The position numbers and the translations under genes were made by a program. A stretch of 64,000 nucleotides of DNA from Smittia aterrima (lineage: Eukaryota; Arthropoda; Insecta; Diptera; Chironomidae), in assembly GCA_033063855.1 (NCBI GenBank), contig CP093831.1:13020001-13084000 (forward strand). The letters run 5' to 3'. Of this stretch, positions 36,794 to 49,141 are shown piece by piece (position 1 is the stretch's first letter; every line of letters starts with the position of its first letter). The notes below the pieces were generated by a model. That model worked only from the letters and a program-made list of their open reading frames with translations, did not search any database and was not told the origin of the DNA.

Positions 36794-38288
36794 CTTGCTT
36801 GTACTATATTTAGTTTTACTGCTATTGCTCTTTGATAAATGATCGCCTCTTAATTATGTAAAATTTGCTCGCAAGACAAAAACAACAAAAAAAAAACTTT
36901 TCTTCTCTGTTGTGGGATTTTACGAGAAACGAAATGAAAATAACTAGTGGATGGTGAATGGAAAATCTAGTGCGAATCACTATAAACCTTGATTAGAACC
37001 TCGTGGAGTAATATTTATCGCGTTATCAGACATTCTAGTTTAATAGCAATTTTTAACTCGCGACCCGTCCGAGGAAAACTTTTTCTCGAGTGATGATGTA
37101 GATTCGACAGAATTGCGAATGAAACAAAGGAGAAGGCGCGTTTATCAGTTCGTTGTAAATGATTTGACGAAATAAAATTGCCTCTCTAAATTGCGCGGTA
37201 TAATTGAGGGAGAATCCTTATCTGCGCTGATAAAAAATTGTTTATGGTTACGGATTGATATAATATTTTTGAATTCTTCCGAGGCAGTCAGACGAAAGCT
37301 TGTGCAACGGAGCTTTTCTGAGGAATATTTGTTTTTCGGGGGGAGAAACGTGACGAATAAAGTTTTAAAATTTATTTCCGTTTTATTTTATTTTCGCAAG
37401 TTTTTGATTAAAGAAAAATCAAAAAATATTTTTAATATTTTTCCTTTATTTCCTAAAGTTTATTTCTTCACAAACTGTTGTTGATGTAATAAATGAATAA
37501 GAACTAAGTAAGAAACTTAAATAAACTAGATCCTTGTTTCGAGAGCTTCCCCTTATTGTACAATACATCAACTTGGAAGATCGATTGACGGATTGAACAA
37601 AGCTACATATCGAAGTGATTGTAATCTTAACTGATTATTGAAATCATAATTAAGTGAACCACGAGTCATCGAAAGTTTTCAAAAACTTAGTGAACTAAAT
37701 GTTTAAAGTCAATTAATATTTAAAAGAAATTCGTAAGAATAAACTAATTTCTTAATTAACTTTGACACAATTGATAGATTAAGTTGAGCGGTCCTCAACA
37801 CCCTTTAATGTCAACTACTTGCGAGTAACATCTATGATTAGCTTAGTTGTGAAGCAACGATCAGAGCTTTTCGTCAATTTTTTTAACCGGTTAGTGTGAT
37901 AATAAATGAAATCTTTTTAGAAACCAAATCGTTTTGAGCACCATTTGCGATTACTTTCTGAAAAAACTCGATTGGGTTGTCTATCTTTCTCATTTTAAAT
38001 GACATTGTTAGTTTTCGTAATTTGTGTCAAGGAATAACAACGGGCAGTGTCCGTTCTTAATCGCCAATTCAGATCTTTTCACTTGAAAACTATTTCGTTG
38101 GCTTTCCGGCAAATTTTTGTTCTTTCTTAGAAATTAAATTACAGTTTAAAAAAATTATCACAGTTCGTCGAGGGTCCTCTTGAAATCGTCACTCATCCTC
38201 TTTCTCTCTCCAGAAGTTTATAGCGTATTATGTTTTCGATTTGCTACACAAACTTCTGCAATATTTTAATTTGATCTTTAGATTGAAT
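36794..38288. other. Intergenic between Dph6 and Akt copy A
   Basis: About 1.5 kb, upstream of Dph6 and downstream of Akt copy A. It should hold the Dph6 promoter and the Akt-A 3' untranslated region. The plus-strand frame 37191-37484 is AT-rich and motif-free. No RNA gene or repeat was seen. Confidence 0.5.
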
Positions 38289-41200
38289 TTACTGAAGCGA
38301 AGCAAGTGTGGAGCTGGACATGTAGGAATTCAGATCTTGATAGCTGAACTGTTGATCATAAAGAAAAAATAAATTGGAATGAATGTAATTTGGAGTATTA
38401 CAATATTTTACCTGTGAAAAATGTGGTTCTTCCTGAATTGATTGGAGATGGACCGCGGGATCTGGTGGTGTAAGTTCAACGCTCTCCCCCGTGAACTCGG
38501 AATCAAAGTATCGAGTGTCGGTGTCTGAGGTAACTTGCGGTTTGAAAGGTGGCACAATTCTCTTATTTACGAGATCATTCCAGTTGATACAAGCGAAGAA
38601 CGGGTGAGCCATTATTTCCTTAACATCATCAGGTCCGCCTCCAAGACGTTTTTGAGGATTTTTCTCTAATAATCCACTCAACAAAGACTTAGCTTCATTT
38701 GATATATTTCGAGGAAACTTGACGTCTTCAACCATGATCAAAGTAAAGAGCACATCGTGATCGCGATTGTAGAAAGGTAAACGACCACAAATCATTTCGT
38801 ACATGACGACTCCAGTTCCCCACCAGTCAACTGCACGACCATAATCATTGTCCTCAAGTACTTCTGGCGCAAGATATTCCGGTGTTCCTATTAAAATCAA
38901 TTTGTTAGTTTCGATTATCAATGAAAAAAATTCTCCACTAACCACAGAAAGTCTTCGTTGTTCGACCATAAGTGATATCTTCCTTGCATAATCCAAAGTC
39001 AGCGATCTTAATGTGACCGTCTTTATCCAGCAACAAGTTCTCCAACTTCAAATCGCGATAGATAATGTTATGTGAATGCAAATATCTGTGAAAAACAAGG
39101 TGATTAACATCAGACGAAATTACGATCGCTTTGATTTATTTCGATGCTCAGTTGTTGAGGCGGGACGAAGTTAAGAATGACAATTCTATTAAAAGCCGCG
39201 AGACAGTGCGACATTTTTATTTTATTTCACATCAACGATGTTTTCCCGTCTCTCGCATGTGAAGTGTCGTGATCGCATTTAAAGAAACATTGCATCGAAG
39301 CCATTTGAAGACATTCACGCGTTTCGATGATTCAGCGTCTCGCAATTGACGGCTCTTTCTATTTTTGATTTGTATCTTACTTCCTCGCGCCGCCACAATA
39401 ATAAGAAAACGTAAGAATCATTTGCTTGTGTTAAAAATAACCGAAATTGTTTCAGAGACAAAGAAACATCACGATGTAAACATCGACTGACGATTAGCAT
39501 TTTTTTGTGCTTTGCTTTAGAAATAGCAGAGAAAATTCTGCAACTCTCTTTTCTTTCAAAGCTATTTTCGTTTCGTTGGTAGGAAAAAAATGTAGCAAAA
39601 CATCATCGGCAATTTATTTGCCAACCTTAATATCTACGTCGAGTGTTTTGCTTTCATTTTTTTGCAAAAGTCATTGGAATTTCGCAGGCTATACAAAAAT
39701 TATTGAAGACAAACAAGCAGCGAGGATTTAAGTGACACATGCAGGTGGGTGAGAATGAATTTGATAATCCGCCAACGTTGCGAATTCCAGAATGGAAAAA
39801 CCAGCATGAAAGTAAACAGAGCATCTGCACAATATTTGTTTAAAATTTAAAATGAAATTGGATCATCGTCATTTTGTCGTCTTGTTTCATTGTGAAACGA
39901 TAGGCTTTAGGTGAGACACGCGGCGGGGAATGCAATGTTTAGCGCCGTCGGATAAACATTGCACGCAGTCAATGAGTGTGCAGCTGGTTACCAATTAGAA
40001 ATACAGTGCGTCGTAGCTTAATTCAATTAGAAAAGCACTCGCCAATTGGTTAGATAGAAAGCTGCTAATTAGTAATTACCCAAGAGCTGAGATGATTTCT
40101 GCTCCATAGAATCGAGTTCTCTCCTCCGAAAAGATTCGATCGCGACTCAAATGGAAAAACAATTCTCCCCCGTTGACGTACTGCATCACGAAGCAAAGAC
40201 GCTCGTTTGTTTGAAAAGAATACTTAAGTGACTGCAAGTAAACAAAAACATCGTTAGCGTCTGAAGTTTTCATGGAAATCTGAATTGACTCACGATTAGA
40301 AACGGATGGTTCGTCTTTTGCAAAACTCGATTCTCAGCCATTGTGTGCTTGACCTCATCTTTCTGAATGATAACTTCTTTCTTTAGAATCTTAATCGCGA
40401 AAAGCTTTCCAGTTGTCTTCTCACGACACAAGATGACTTTACCGAATGTTCCTTTACCAAGGACTTTTAAGAACTCAAAGTTTTCTAAAGTCTGGAGAGA
40501 AAAATAAATCTTAAGACACTTCAACCGATAAAAAAATTCAATGAAAACTTACAACTTTCCTGCGTCCACTAATTTTTCCTGTCGATGTTCCCTGAAGTGA
40601 AAACTTTTCATTCAACAACTCATCTTCTGCAATTGAAGCCATTTCCACATCTTCCGACAGTTCCTGGCGTTGTTGATCAACTTCACTTAAGCGATTAGCG
40701 ACACTCCTAAGTTGAGTAAGCAGGAGAAAAAAGAAAGAAATGATAATTAATTGAAGTCGTAAATATGATTTCCCTGTTAATGCATTCCGGTGTCATTAAA
40801 ACGCCCACACCACAAGATTTATGAATGAATGCACGCGACAATGCTCAAAGCTACGCAGTTTAATTGAATTGGAACGAAATATTCGTCAACATAGGAAAAT
40901 TTCTATGGAAATTTCCCTTTCGTCATTAAAAAAGTTTTTATGCGAATCATCATCTGCGCCTTAAGTTGTGACGTTCTAGAAAATAGGACTTCGTCATTTC
41001 ATAATTTTACACAATCAATATTTATCGAAATAATTTATGTCATTAGCTTTGCCAACTGATTAGAAATTCCGTAGTTGGCGCTTACTTTTTTTGCCTCTTC
41101 AATTCGATTACAAAGCGAAGGTCAAATATAACTGCTGCACAGTCTTATCTCACTGAAGTATTGTTTTCATTCCATTTGCGAGGAAAAACAGTTGATTTAA

Positions 41201-42299
41201 AGAATTCTAGGATTGATCAAATCAGGTGAAATTACGTGAACTAAATTTAGTATAGCGAGAAGTATTTGATAAGATTACAGAGACTGTCGAGCGCTGATCT
41301 TGCGAAAAAAAAAACTGATAACAAACTCCGCCAACAAAGTCATTTAATTGTGGCGCCAGTAATAAATTTTCGGTTTTAAAGTTTTCAATAGAAATTAGCA
41401 GTCCGAGCCGATTAACTTTGAGGCTTGCTTCAATTCCACAAATTGTTGAAAAATAATTAACTTGCTGCATTCTCCTTGATAAGGTTTCATCGAATAAATT
41501 TACTCGTTCGTTTGATGAATTTTTAATTGATAATTTTTGGAGGCAGATTCAAGCATCGAAGCAGAACCATCAAATCGCGTGGCGATTAGAATCCGATCGT
41601 TAATTTTTCACATTCGACGTCAGAGCCAGTTTGACTTTAATATTTGTTAGACGCTGATAAACGAATTCATTCATAAATATTAAATCTTCTATATAAGGTT
41701 GGCAGAAAGTAAGAAGAGTCAATCAAGACTGTTGACGAGAAATGAATGAAAGTTGTTTTCGAATGCTGCAGGGTTTTATTTATAGAATTTTGACTTCATA
41801 TCATTTCTTGATAAGTCAATAATGAAAAACTGTTTTTAGACAGTTGTTGAATAACCCGTTTTATTTGTTTTTCGCTACTAAAATGAACTCACCTAATAGC
41901 ATCAACCCATTGAGTTCGCTCTTGTTCGGTGTCGACATAAAACATTCTTTCGATGACTGTGGTGAGCTGCAATCCACGAATGATAAACGTGTAAGAGCGG
42001 GGTCGATCCACCGACATTATCTGGCATCGTGCGACTGTGAAGTTGTTTGAAGGCTCAGTGGCAACGTGAGCGTCTGGTAAATTCTTATATCCGACCAAAG
42101 AACCATCGGATCTTAAGATGAAGTATCGACGGCGCCAATTTTTGATGTGTTCGCCACGTTTGAAGAGCCAACCTTCTTTGACGACTTCACGCAAATTTAA
42201 ATCAAAATTTTTCGACAATAAATCTGGCATTTGACCTGCCTCGATTGATGAACTTTCAAACAATCGAAGGCCACTTGATGACGATGCTGTTGACGACAT
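38289..42299 (-). CDS. Akt: RAC serine/threonine kinase Akt/PKB, copy A
   Basis: AGC kinase of the insulin/PI3K pathway, recruited to PIP3 at the plasma membrane. Exons 42299-41893, 40706-40553, 40491-40294, 40231-40080, 39085-38943, 38887-38412, 38348-38289 give 529 residues (fly Akt is 530). The PH domain spans about 39-146 (KEGWLFKRGEHIKNW and RRRYFI), with the lipid-binding basic residues. The kinase has Gly loop GKGTFGKV, Lys in FAIKILKK, YRDLKLEN, DFG, activation loop TTKTFCGTPEYLAPE (Thr about 349), turn motif ELTPPDP, and hydrophobic motif FSQFSY (Ser about 512) split across the last intron. All residues needed for PDK1 and TORC2 activation are present. The first coding exon lies in the left arm of a large inverted repeat, and a second copy reads away from it on the plus strand. 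The frame is open upstream of the ATG without another ATG. Confidence 0.95.
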
Positions 42300-43278
42300 A
42301 TTGTTCAGCTTATGGTTTTCACTTTTCAATGCTTCAATCAAATATTTCGTAGTCACCACATCAAATCTTTCAATTTTTTTCCTGTTCGCGAACCGATCGA
42401 TAACAGCGATCCTCACTTTTTCACAACGAAACACTGAATGAGCGGCTCTCGCATGAGAAAATAATTTTCACCATTCAACAAAACAACACGAAAAATATCT
42501 TGCGAGGAATTTCAAACAACAACAACTTCGATTTCTTTGAGTCGTTTTCTTCTTTCTTTGCTAACAATATTAAATCGGAGAAATTAACAGTTAGATTTCT
42601 CGATTTCAACTGAAGAGTCTAGCGGTGATGTTGAATCGAACGTTGACGATGAACGGCGGATGATGAAATGTTTCATGAAAATAGAAGAAAAATAAAATTG
42701 TAATATCAATTAGTGGGAGACGATATGAGAGATGAGCACAGACTTCGCTCACGGTTGAATCTGAAAATCTATTGCGTCATCGCTCTCACATTTCGTCTCG
42801 TCTACTACAGAGAACGAAGAGGGAAAAAACATTTTCCGCCGTGTGTACGCTTTATGGAGTATTTTCTTCATTTTACTCCTCAAATGAGCATGAACCGAAT
42901 TTTTTTCTTCTTTTCTATGTGTGAGCTTTGCCTTACGATGAAGGAGGGCGGCAATGTGTTTTGATTATGAAAAAATCATTATCGCATAAGATTCATTTAA
43001 ATTTTTCACGATAAAGAGATGAACGAATCAAATCTGAGACGAGCACACGGTTCAATGAAATGCGTGCGATGCTCCCTATTTCTCATTCTGAATATCAGAC
43101 TCTTTCGCAAAACCACCAAACAAATAAATTTGGCTTCTATGATTTAGCCTTCTCCGTTCCTCCTTCTTCTTCTGAATCACGATGATCGAGCGTTTGTTGT
43201 TGTGTATCTTTCGCCAAAAATAATATCGAGTCCATTCACATGGAAGTTGAAAGAGAAATAAATGTCTACAGGGCTTTT
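41893..43278 (+). repeat. Left arm of Akt palindrome (inverted repeat)
   Basis: Reverse complement of 44625-45999. Positions mirror as x to 87892-x without indels from 41893 to about 43080. From about 42010 to 43020 I see only one or two mismatches. Identity falls towards both ends: the last 115 bases of the coding exon differ at many sites, and small indels appear beyond about 43130. The arm contains the first coding exon of Akt-A, its leader and its upstream DNA. Confidence 0.92.
42413..42454 (-). other. Short upstream ORF in the Akt-A leader
   Basis: The mirror image of the plus-strand uORF at 45438-45479: ATG, 12 further codons, TGA, out of frame with the main start. It is identical in both arms, so the two copies do not give independent support. 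Its presence in the mRNA is assumed, since the transcription start is not known. Confidence 0.3.
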
Positions 43279-44624
43279 TAGTGAAAAAAGATTACAGAGA
43301 ATTTAAAAATAATTCTCGATTTTCTATTTCATTGACTGAGGGAGCGTTCAAGCTTTGTGACGCAAAGTATAGAAAAGGCATGGCTGAAATGTGGCCATAT
43401 TTTCATTGAGAATGTCTGTTGCGACGACTGTTAGCGCAGAACTGACCAAAGCTTTTGAAATGTGTTGTTTTCTGAACTTCCGATTTCGCAGTTCACTCAC
43501 TCGATTAAAAATATTTACGAGTCGTGAATCACGACGATATAATGTAATTATTTTTAAAAGCAGTGAAATATTGTTTTGATCATAAAAATCTCAAGTCTTT
43601 AAATTTTACTCAAAACAAAAAAAAATATTAATGACGACGGAGAAAGAAATATTCTTTGCGATTTCGTATCAAGTATTAGCGGAACTTCTAAAAGTTTACG
43701 CAAAATATATCAATCACTAGTTAACGTACCTTTGTAAATTATTGATTGACTTGAATAATTATTAATATGAGCACTTTGGAGAATTTAAAATGAAAACTTG
43801 AAATTGAATATGTTGCGAGATTGAGTAACTAACTGGCACGGAAGATGAATTCTTCCTGAGGCCAACAAAGAAACCGCGCAGCAGTTTTAAGAATTTCTCG
43901 GTTGTTCAAAGAAAACAAAATAATTTTACTGAAATTAGATTTCTCAGAAGGATTCTAGATTAAACTTTTGATCGATTTAGTCATCGATTGTGAAAGTTAT
44001 TTTAGACCGCAAAAATGTCTGGAACTAAAAGTGGCCTTGAGACGGTTTTATGAAAGCGCTTTCTGTAGAAAAATCCCTGATAGGGCGTGCGATAGCAGTA
44101 AGCGTTTGACGTTCGAGAAAATTTCCTCGCATCTCAGTTGTGAACTTAACTAACGATTTTAAAGTCGGATTTTATTACAAAAAGGTAAGTCCACGAATTA
44201 AGTGTAAATATTTATTGAAAGTTCGGTGCTAAAAGTTGAAAAATGGAAGGAAAAACAAATTTTCCGTGGCTACAATTTTTTACTCATGTTGTTTTGAATT
44301 TGTCGTAATTTGGATATTTGTGTAAAAATAACAAGAATATTTCATAACATTCCTCGCTTAATTGATTATTTTTTTATCGCTCAAAAGTAATCGGTAATAC
44401 TTCAGAGTATAAAACGCAGACAGCAATAAATTTCTCAGAGATTTGGTCAGTTCTGCGCCGAGTTTTCCGACATTCGTCATGAACATCCAGACGCAGACAT
44501 TTTCTATGAAAATGTAAATAGTCCCACATTTTTTCCATGCTTTTTTGTATTCCGTCTTTTACAACTTATTCCTTTTACTTTATACAAAGAGATTGAACAA
44601 CGGGATAAGTTCGTATTTTTAAAA
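43279..44624. other. Spacer at the centre of the Akt palindrome
   Basis: About 1.35 kb of non-repeated, AT-rich DNA between the two arms (geometric centre near 43946). Frames at 43391-43579 and 43968-44153 are short and motif-free. I see no transposon ends or coding exon. It may carry shared upstream control DNA for the two diverging Akt genes. Confidence 0.5.
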
Positions 44625-45999
44625 GCCCTGCAAACATTTCAATCTTTCTCTTTCGACTTTCATGTGAATGGACTCGATATTATTTTGGCGAAAAAAACAC
44701 AACAACGCACTCTCATTTTGATTGCGAAGAAGGAGGAATAAAGAATAAATTGGAGAAACCAAATTTATTTGTTTGGTGGTTTTGCGAAAGAGTCTGATAT
44801 TCAGAATGAGAAATAGGGAGCATCGTACACATTTCATTGAACCGTGTGCTCGTCTCAGATTTGAGTCGTTCATCTCTTTATCGTGAAAAATTTAAATGAA
44901 TCTTATGCGATAATGATTTTTTCATAATCAAAACACATTGCCGCCCTCCTTCATCGTAAGGCAAAGCTCACACATAGAAAAGAAGAAAAAAATTCGGTTC
45001 ATGCTCATTTGAGGAGTAAAATGAAGAAAATACTCCATAAAGCGTACACACGGCGGAAAATGTTTTTTCCCTCTTCGTTCTCTGTAGTAGACGAGACGAA
45101 ATGTGAGAGCGATGACGCAATAGATTTTCAGATTCAACCGTGAGCGAAGCCTGTGCTCATCTCTCATATCGTCTCCCACTAATTGATATTACAATTTTAT
45201 TTTTCTTCTATTTTCATGAAACATTTCATCATCCGCCGTTCATCGTCAACGTTCGATTCAACATCACCGCTAGACTCTTCAGTTGAAATCGAGAAATCTA
45301 ACTGTTAATTTCTCCGATTTAATATTGTTAGCAAAGAAAGAAGAAAACGACTCAAAGAAATCGAAGTTGTTGTTGTTTGAAATTCCTCGCAAGATATTTT
45401 TCGTGTTGTTTTGTTGAATGGTGAAAATTATTTTCTCATGCGAGAGCCGCTCATTCAGTGTTTCGTTGTGAAAAAGTGAGGATCGCTGTTATCGATCGGT
45501 TCGCGAACAGGAAAAAAATTGAAAGATTTGATGTGGTGACTACGAAATATTTGATTGAAGCATTGAAAAGTGAAAACCATAAGCTGAACAATATGTCGTC
45601 AACAGCATCGTCATCAAGTGGCCTTCGATTGTTTGAAAGTTCATCAATCGAGGCAGGTCAAATGCCAGATTTATTGTCGAAAAATTTTGATTTAAATTTG
45701 CGTGAAGTCGTCAAAGAAGGTTGGCTCTTCAAACGTGGCGAACACATCAAAAATTGGCGCCGTCGATACTTCATCTTAAGATCCGATGGTTCTTTGGTCG
45801 GATATAAGAATTTACCAGACGCTCACGTTGCCACTGAGCCTTCAAACAACTTCACAGTCGCACGATGCCAGATAATGTCAGTGGATCGACCTCACTCTTA
45901 CACATTCATCCTTCGTGGATTGCAGCTCACAACAATCATAGAGAGAATGTTTTACGTTGATACAGAGGAAGAGCGAACGGAATGGGTTGACGCTATCAG
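44625..45999 (-). repeat. Right arm of Akt palindrome (inverted repeat)
   Basis: Reverse complement of 41893-43278. It contains the upstream DNA, leader and first coding exon of Akt-B. In a 252-base stretch (44928-45179 against 42713-42964) I found a single, third-position difference. The 3' end of the coding exon (from about 45883) shows many differences from copy A. Confidence 0.92.
45438..45479 (+). other. Short upstream ORF in the Akt-B leader
   Basis: ATG at 45438 opens a 13-codon frame ending at TGA (45477-45479), out of frame with the Akt start at 45593. A second minimal ATG-codon-TGA lies at 45531-45539. Both could dampen initiation at the main ATG if the leader extends this far. Confidence 0.3.
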
Positions 46000-48702
46000 G
46001 TGAGCTCGTCATTTTTGAGTGAATGGAGTGAGATTGCGAAAGGAATACTGCGACTCACTGCAGCATTCGTACAGCAGCTTGTTCCGCTCTCTCTTTTCAT
46101 CATTACTCTCATTTTCTTCTGAAGATAAGAGATTTATGAATGAATCTTGTTGTCTCGTTAATGAATTCTTAACAAACAACGACAACAAAACGGGTTTCGC
46201 TTTAATGATAAAACTTTATTAACCGTTTGATCTTATTCCAAACATTCTTTGCATGTAGCCGAATCTGATAAAAGTTATTATACCAAATACAGCAACGAAA
46301 AAAAAATAACTGAGCTATTTCCAATGAACAAGTATTTGACCAACTTTGATTTGACTAGACATAAATGCTCTTTGTTTTTAATTTTATTTTCCTTGGTGGC
46401 GCCGCATCTAAGTGACTTTGTTGACGTCCGTTGTTATCAGTTTCATTTTCTGCAAGAACATCGCCTAGTGGCTCGTTGTTATCGCATTGAATGCCGCTCG
46501 CTATTAATAAATCAACGTACAACCGAATGGCGCGTGTGAGATTCACCTGACGTGATTTGAAAGTTACACGATCACATTCTCTTGCATAACGTTGATATTA
46601 ACTTAGCGCCTTGATTGCGATATCATGGCGATAGCCTTAAACCTGTAAATTCTTCAGCTAAACAAAACAAAGCTTTATCGCAATATTTTTGTGATATTGG
46701 TCTGACCTTCGGTTCATAATCGAATTCGTGTGTCGCTCATCAAGTGGCTCTAAGCAGTAAAGCGTCAAAAATGGGAATTTCCAATCATTTCATCCGCTGA
46801 TAATAATGTTCATGAAATTCCTAAGTTTGTTGTGTCCACCTATTGACTTATTTTTAATCTGAATCACTCGCATTCAGAAATCAACAGAATGACGTTCAGA
46901 TAATATTTCCTCTGACGTCACGACGGCTTATCACAAAATTTACAACGGAGATGATGACTCGTACAATTTTTTCATTTCTCGAATGATGAATTTCTCTTTG
47001 AAATCACATAAATTGCGTTGCAACCAAAAACACAATAAATTTTTCGACGCTTCAACCGAATTCGGGTCGGTTTCGCTCATCCATTCATAAATCTTGTCGT
47101 GATGTGAGCGTGGGTGTGTAAATGATACCGGAATGCAGAGCGCTCTGCATTAGCGGGGAAATTAAAATTTACGACTCCAATTAATTAACTCATTTGTTTT
47201 TCTTCTTTCTTTTTATTTAGGAGTGTCGCAAACTGCCTCAGCGAGTTTGACCAATTGCAAGAAGATTTAATGGAAGATGTTGAAATGGCTTCGATCGCAG
47301 AGGAAGAAGATCTCGATGAGAAATTTTCCCATCAAGGAACAACAACAGTCAGCGGAAGAAAGAAAATCGTGAGCGATGAATATCATTTATTTTAAAGAAT
47401 TTTTTTTAACTAAAAATATTTATCTAGACCCTCGAGAACTTTGAATTCCTAAAGGTTCTTGGACGTGGATCGTATGGCAAAGTTATTTTGTGCCGCGAAA
47501 AATCTACTGCCAAGCTATACGCAATTAAAATTCTAAAAAAGACCGTAATTATTCAGAGGAGCGAAGTCGAACATACAATGGCGGAGAACCGTGTATTACA
47601 GAGAACAAATCATCCGTTCCTAATCGTGAGTAGTCTACAATCCCTAAGGTTAAAGGCTTTGCATAATCGACATTTTTATCATTCCAGTCACTCAAGTATT
47701 CCTTTCGTACCAATGAACGTCTTTGCTTCGTCATGCAGTACGTCAACGGAGGCGATTTATATTTTCATCTAAAACATGACAAAATGTTTACCGAAGAACG
47801 CACGAGATTCTACGGTGCCGAGATCATCTCTGCTCTCGGGTAAATTTTCTTATTCCCTGAATTTTTCAATTGTATTGTCATGAAATTTGTCGTTTCAGTT
47901 ATCTGCATTCTCATAATATTATTTACCGAGACGTTAAACTTGAGAATTTATTACTGGACAAAGATGGACATGTAAAAGTTGCTGACTTTGGATTGTGCAA
48001 GGAAGACATCAGCTTTGATCGAACCACAAACACATTTTGTGGTGAGTTTAATGTCAGTCGATAAATTTCATTGTATTTCATTTTACCTTCAAATACAGGC
48101 ACTCCCGAGTACCTTGCACCAGAAATGCTCGAAGAGAATGATTATGGTCGTGCTGTGGACTGGTGGGGAACTGGAGTCGTCATGTACGAAATGATGTGTG
48201 GTCGTCTCCCTTTTAATCATCGCGATCACGATCGTTTGTTTCAACAAATTATGACAGACGAAGTTAAATTTCCTCGAAATATTTCAAATGAAGCTAAGTC
48301 TTTGTTGAGTGGATTATTAGAGAAAAATCCTCAAAACCGTCTTGGTGGCGGACCTGATGATGTTAAGGAAATAATGGCTCATCCGTTCTTCGCTTGTATC
48401 AACTGGAATGATCTCGTAAATAAGAGAATTGTGCCACCTTTCAAACCGCAAGTTACCTCAGACAACGACACACGATACTTTGACTCAGAATTCACTGGAG
48501 AAAGTGTTGAACTCACACCACCAGAACAAGTTATTCATTTACAATCGATTCAGGAAGAACCACATTTTTCACAGGTAAAATTATTCTTTCTTCAAACAAA
48601 CATGTTCTCTAATAAATTTTACTTTTTTTCAACCAACAGTTCAGCTATCAAGCGATGGCCTCTTACATGAGCAACAACTCAGCATTAATTTCGCTAACTT
48701 AG
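45593..48702 (+). CDS. Akt: RAC serine/threonine kinase Akt/PKB, copy B
   Basis: Second Akt gene, head-to-head with copy A. Exons 45593-45999, 47221-47368, 47428-47625, 47688-47839, 47899-48041, 48099-48574, 48640-48702 give 528 residues with the same seven-exon structure. It has a PH domain (about 39-146), Gly loop GRGSYGKV, Lys219 (YAIKILKK), YRDVKLEN with Asp313, DFG (331-333), activation loop TTNTFCGTPEYLAPE (Thr347), turn motif ELTPPEQ, and hydrophobic motif FSQFSY (Ser510). All catalytic and phosphorylation residues are kept, so it looks active. It differs from copy A mainly in the linker (exon 2), the N-lobe, the Gly loop and the extreme C-terminus. The N-terminal 90 or so residues and part of exon 6 are almost identical. 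In-frame ACG at 45542 lies in an open extension upstream of the ATG. Intron 1 (46000-47220) holds no exon I could see. Confidence 0.95.
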
Positions 48703-49109
48703 AATAATGATGAGAGACTTTAAATTTAGAGCCAAAACTAGACATAATTGTGTAAAAAGTTATTCCCCGATCTGTGATATTTCTAATTTTAAGAGTTTTT
48801 CTTAGCAATATGAAGAACAAAGTAGTTAAATTAAATAAATTATGATTATCCTAATGTATTCAACATAATAAAAATTAAATAGCATTAATAAAGAGCTTCC
48901 AAGTAAATTTATTAAAATTAAATTAAAGATCTTTTAGTTCGTCCTTGTTATCGAGTTTATTAAAAAGGATTTTCGAGAGATCGTTCAATTAGTGAAAAAC
49001 TAGAGTTCTATCAACTAACGTATTCGTTCAAAAAGTTTCGACTTGAGAATTAAAAATCAGACGGAAAAGCGATTTAAAAAAAAATATTAAAAGGCCCGCG
49101 ATCTTGCAT
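48703..49109. other. Akt-B 3' flank and RpL18 upstream region
   Basis: About 400 AT-rich bases. Several AATAAA-like hexamers (about 48831-48895) could end the Akt-B mRNA. The stretch just before the RpL18 start should hold its core promoter. No coding potential was seen. Confidence 0.5.
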
Positions 49110-49123
49110 CTCTCTTTCTTTTT
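49110..49123 (+). promoter_or_regulatory. 5' TOP-like polypyrimidine tract of RpL18
   Basis: A C followed by an unbroken run of 13 pyrimidines (CTCTCTTTCTTTTT) lies 19 bases before the RpL18 ATG. Ribosomal protein mRNAs in animals typically start at such a C and place their translation under TOR control. The exact transcription start is inferred. Confidence 0.6.
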
Positions 49124-49141
49124 GAACATCGTCTCATCAAC

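Noticed and set aside
42713..42964. 83-codon frame identical in protein sequence to one at 44928-45179
   Set aside because: It starts with GTG, lies antisense to the Akt leader, and is duplicated only because both copies sit in the palindrome arms. Identity is therefore not evidence of coding.
45458..45592. Extended N-terminus of Akt counted as part of the main CDS
   Set aside because: The frame opens with GTG, not ATG. Use of a non-ATG start is possible but unproven, so the annotated start is the first ATG.
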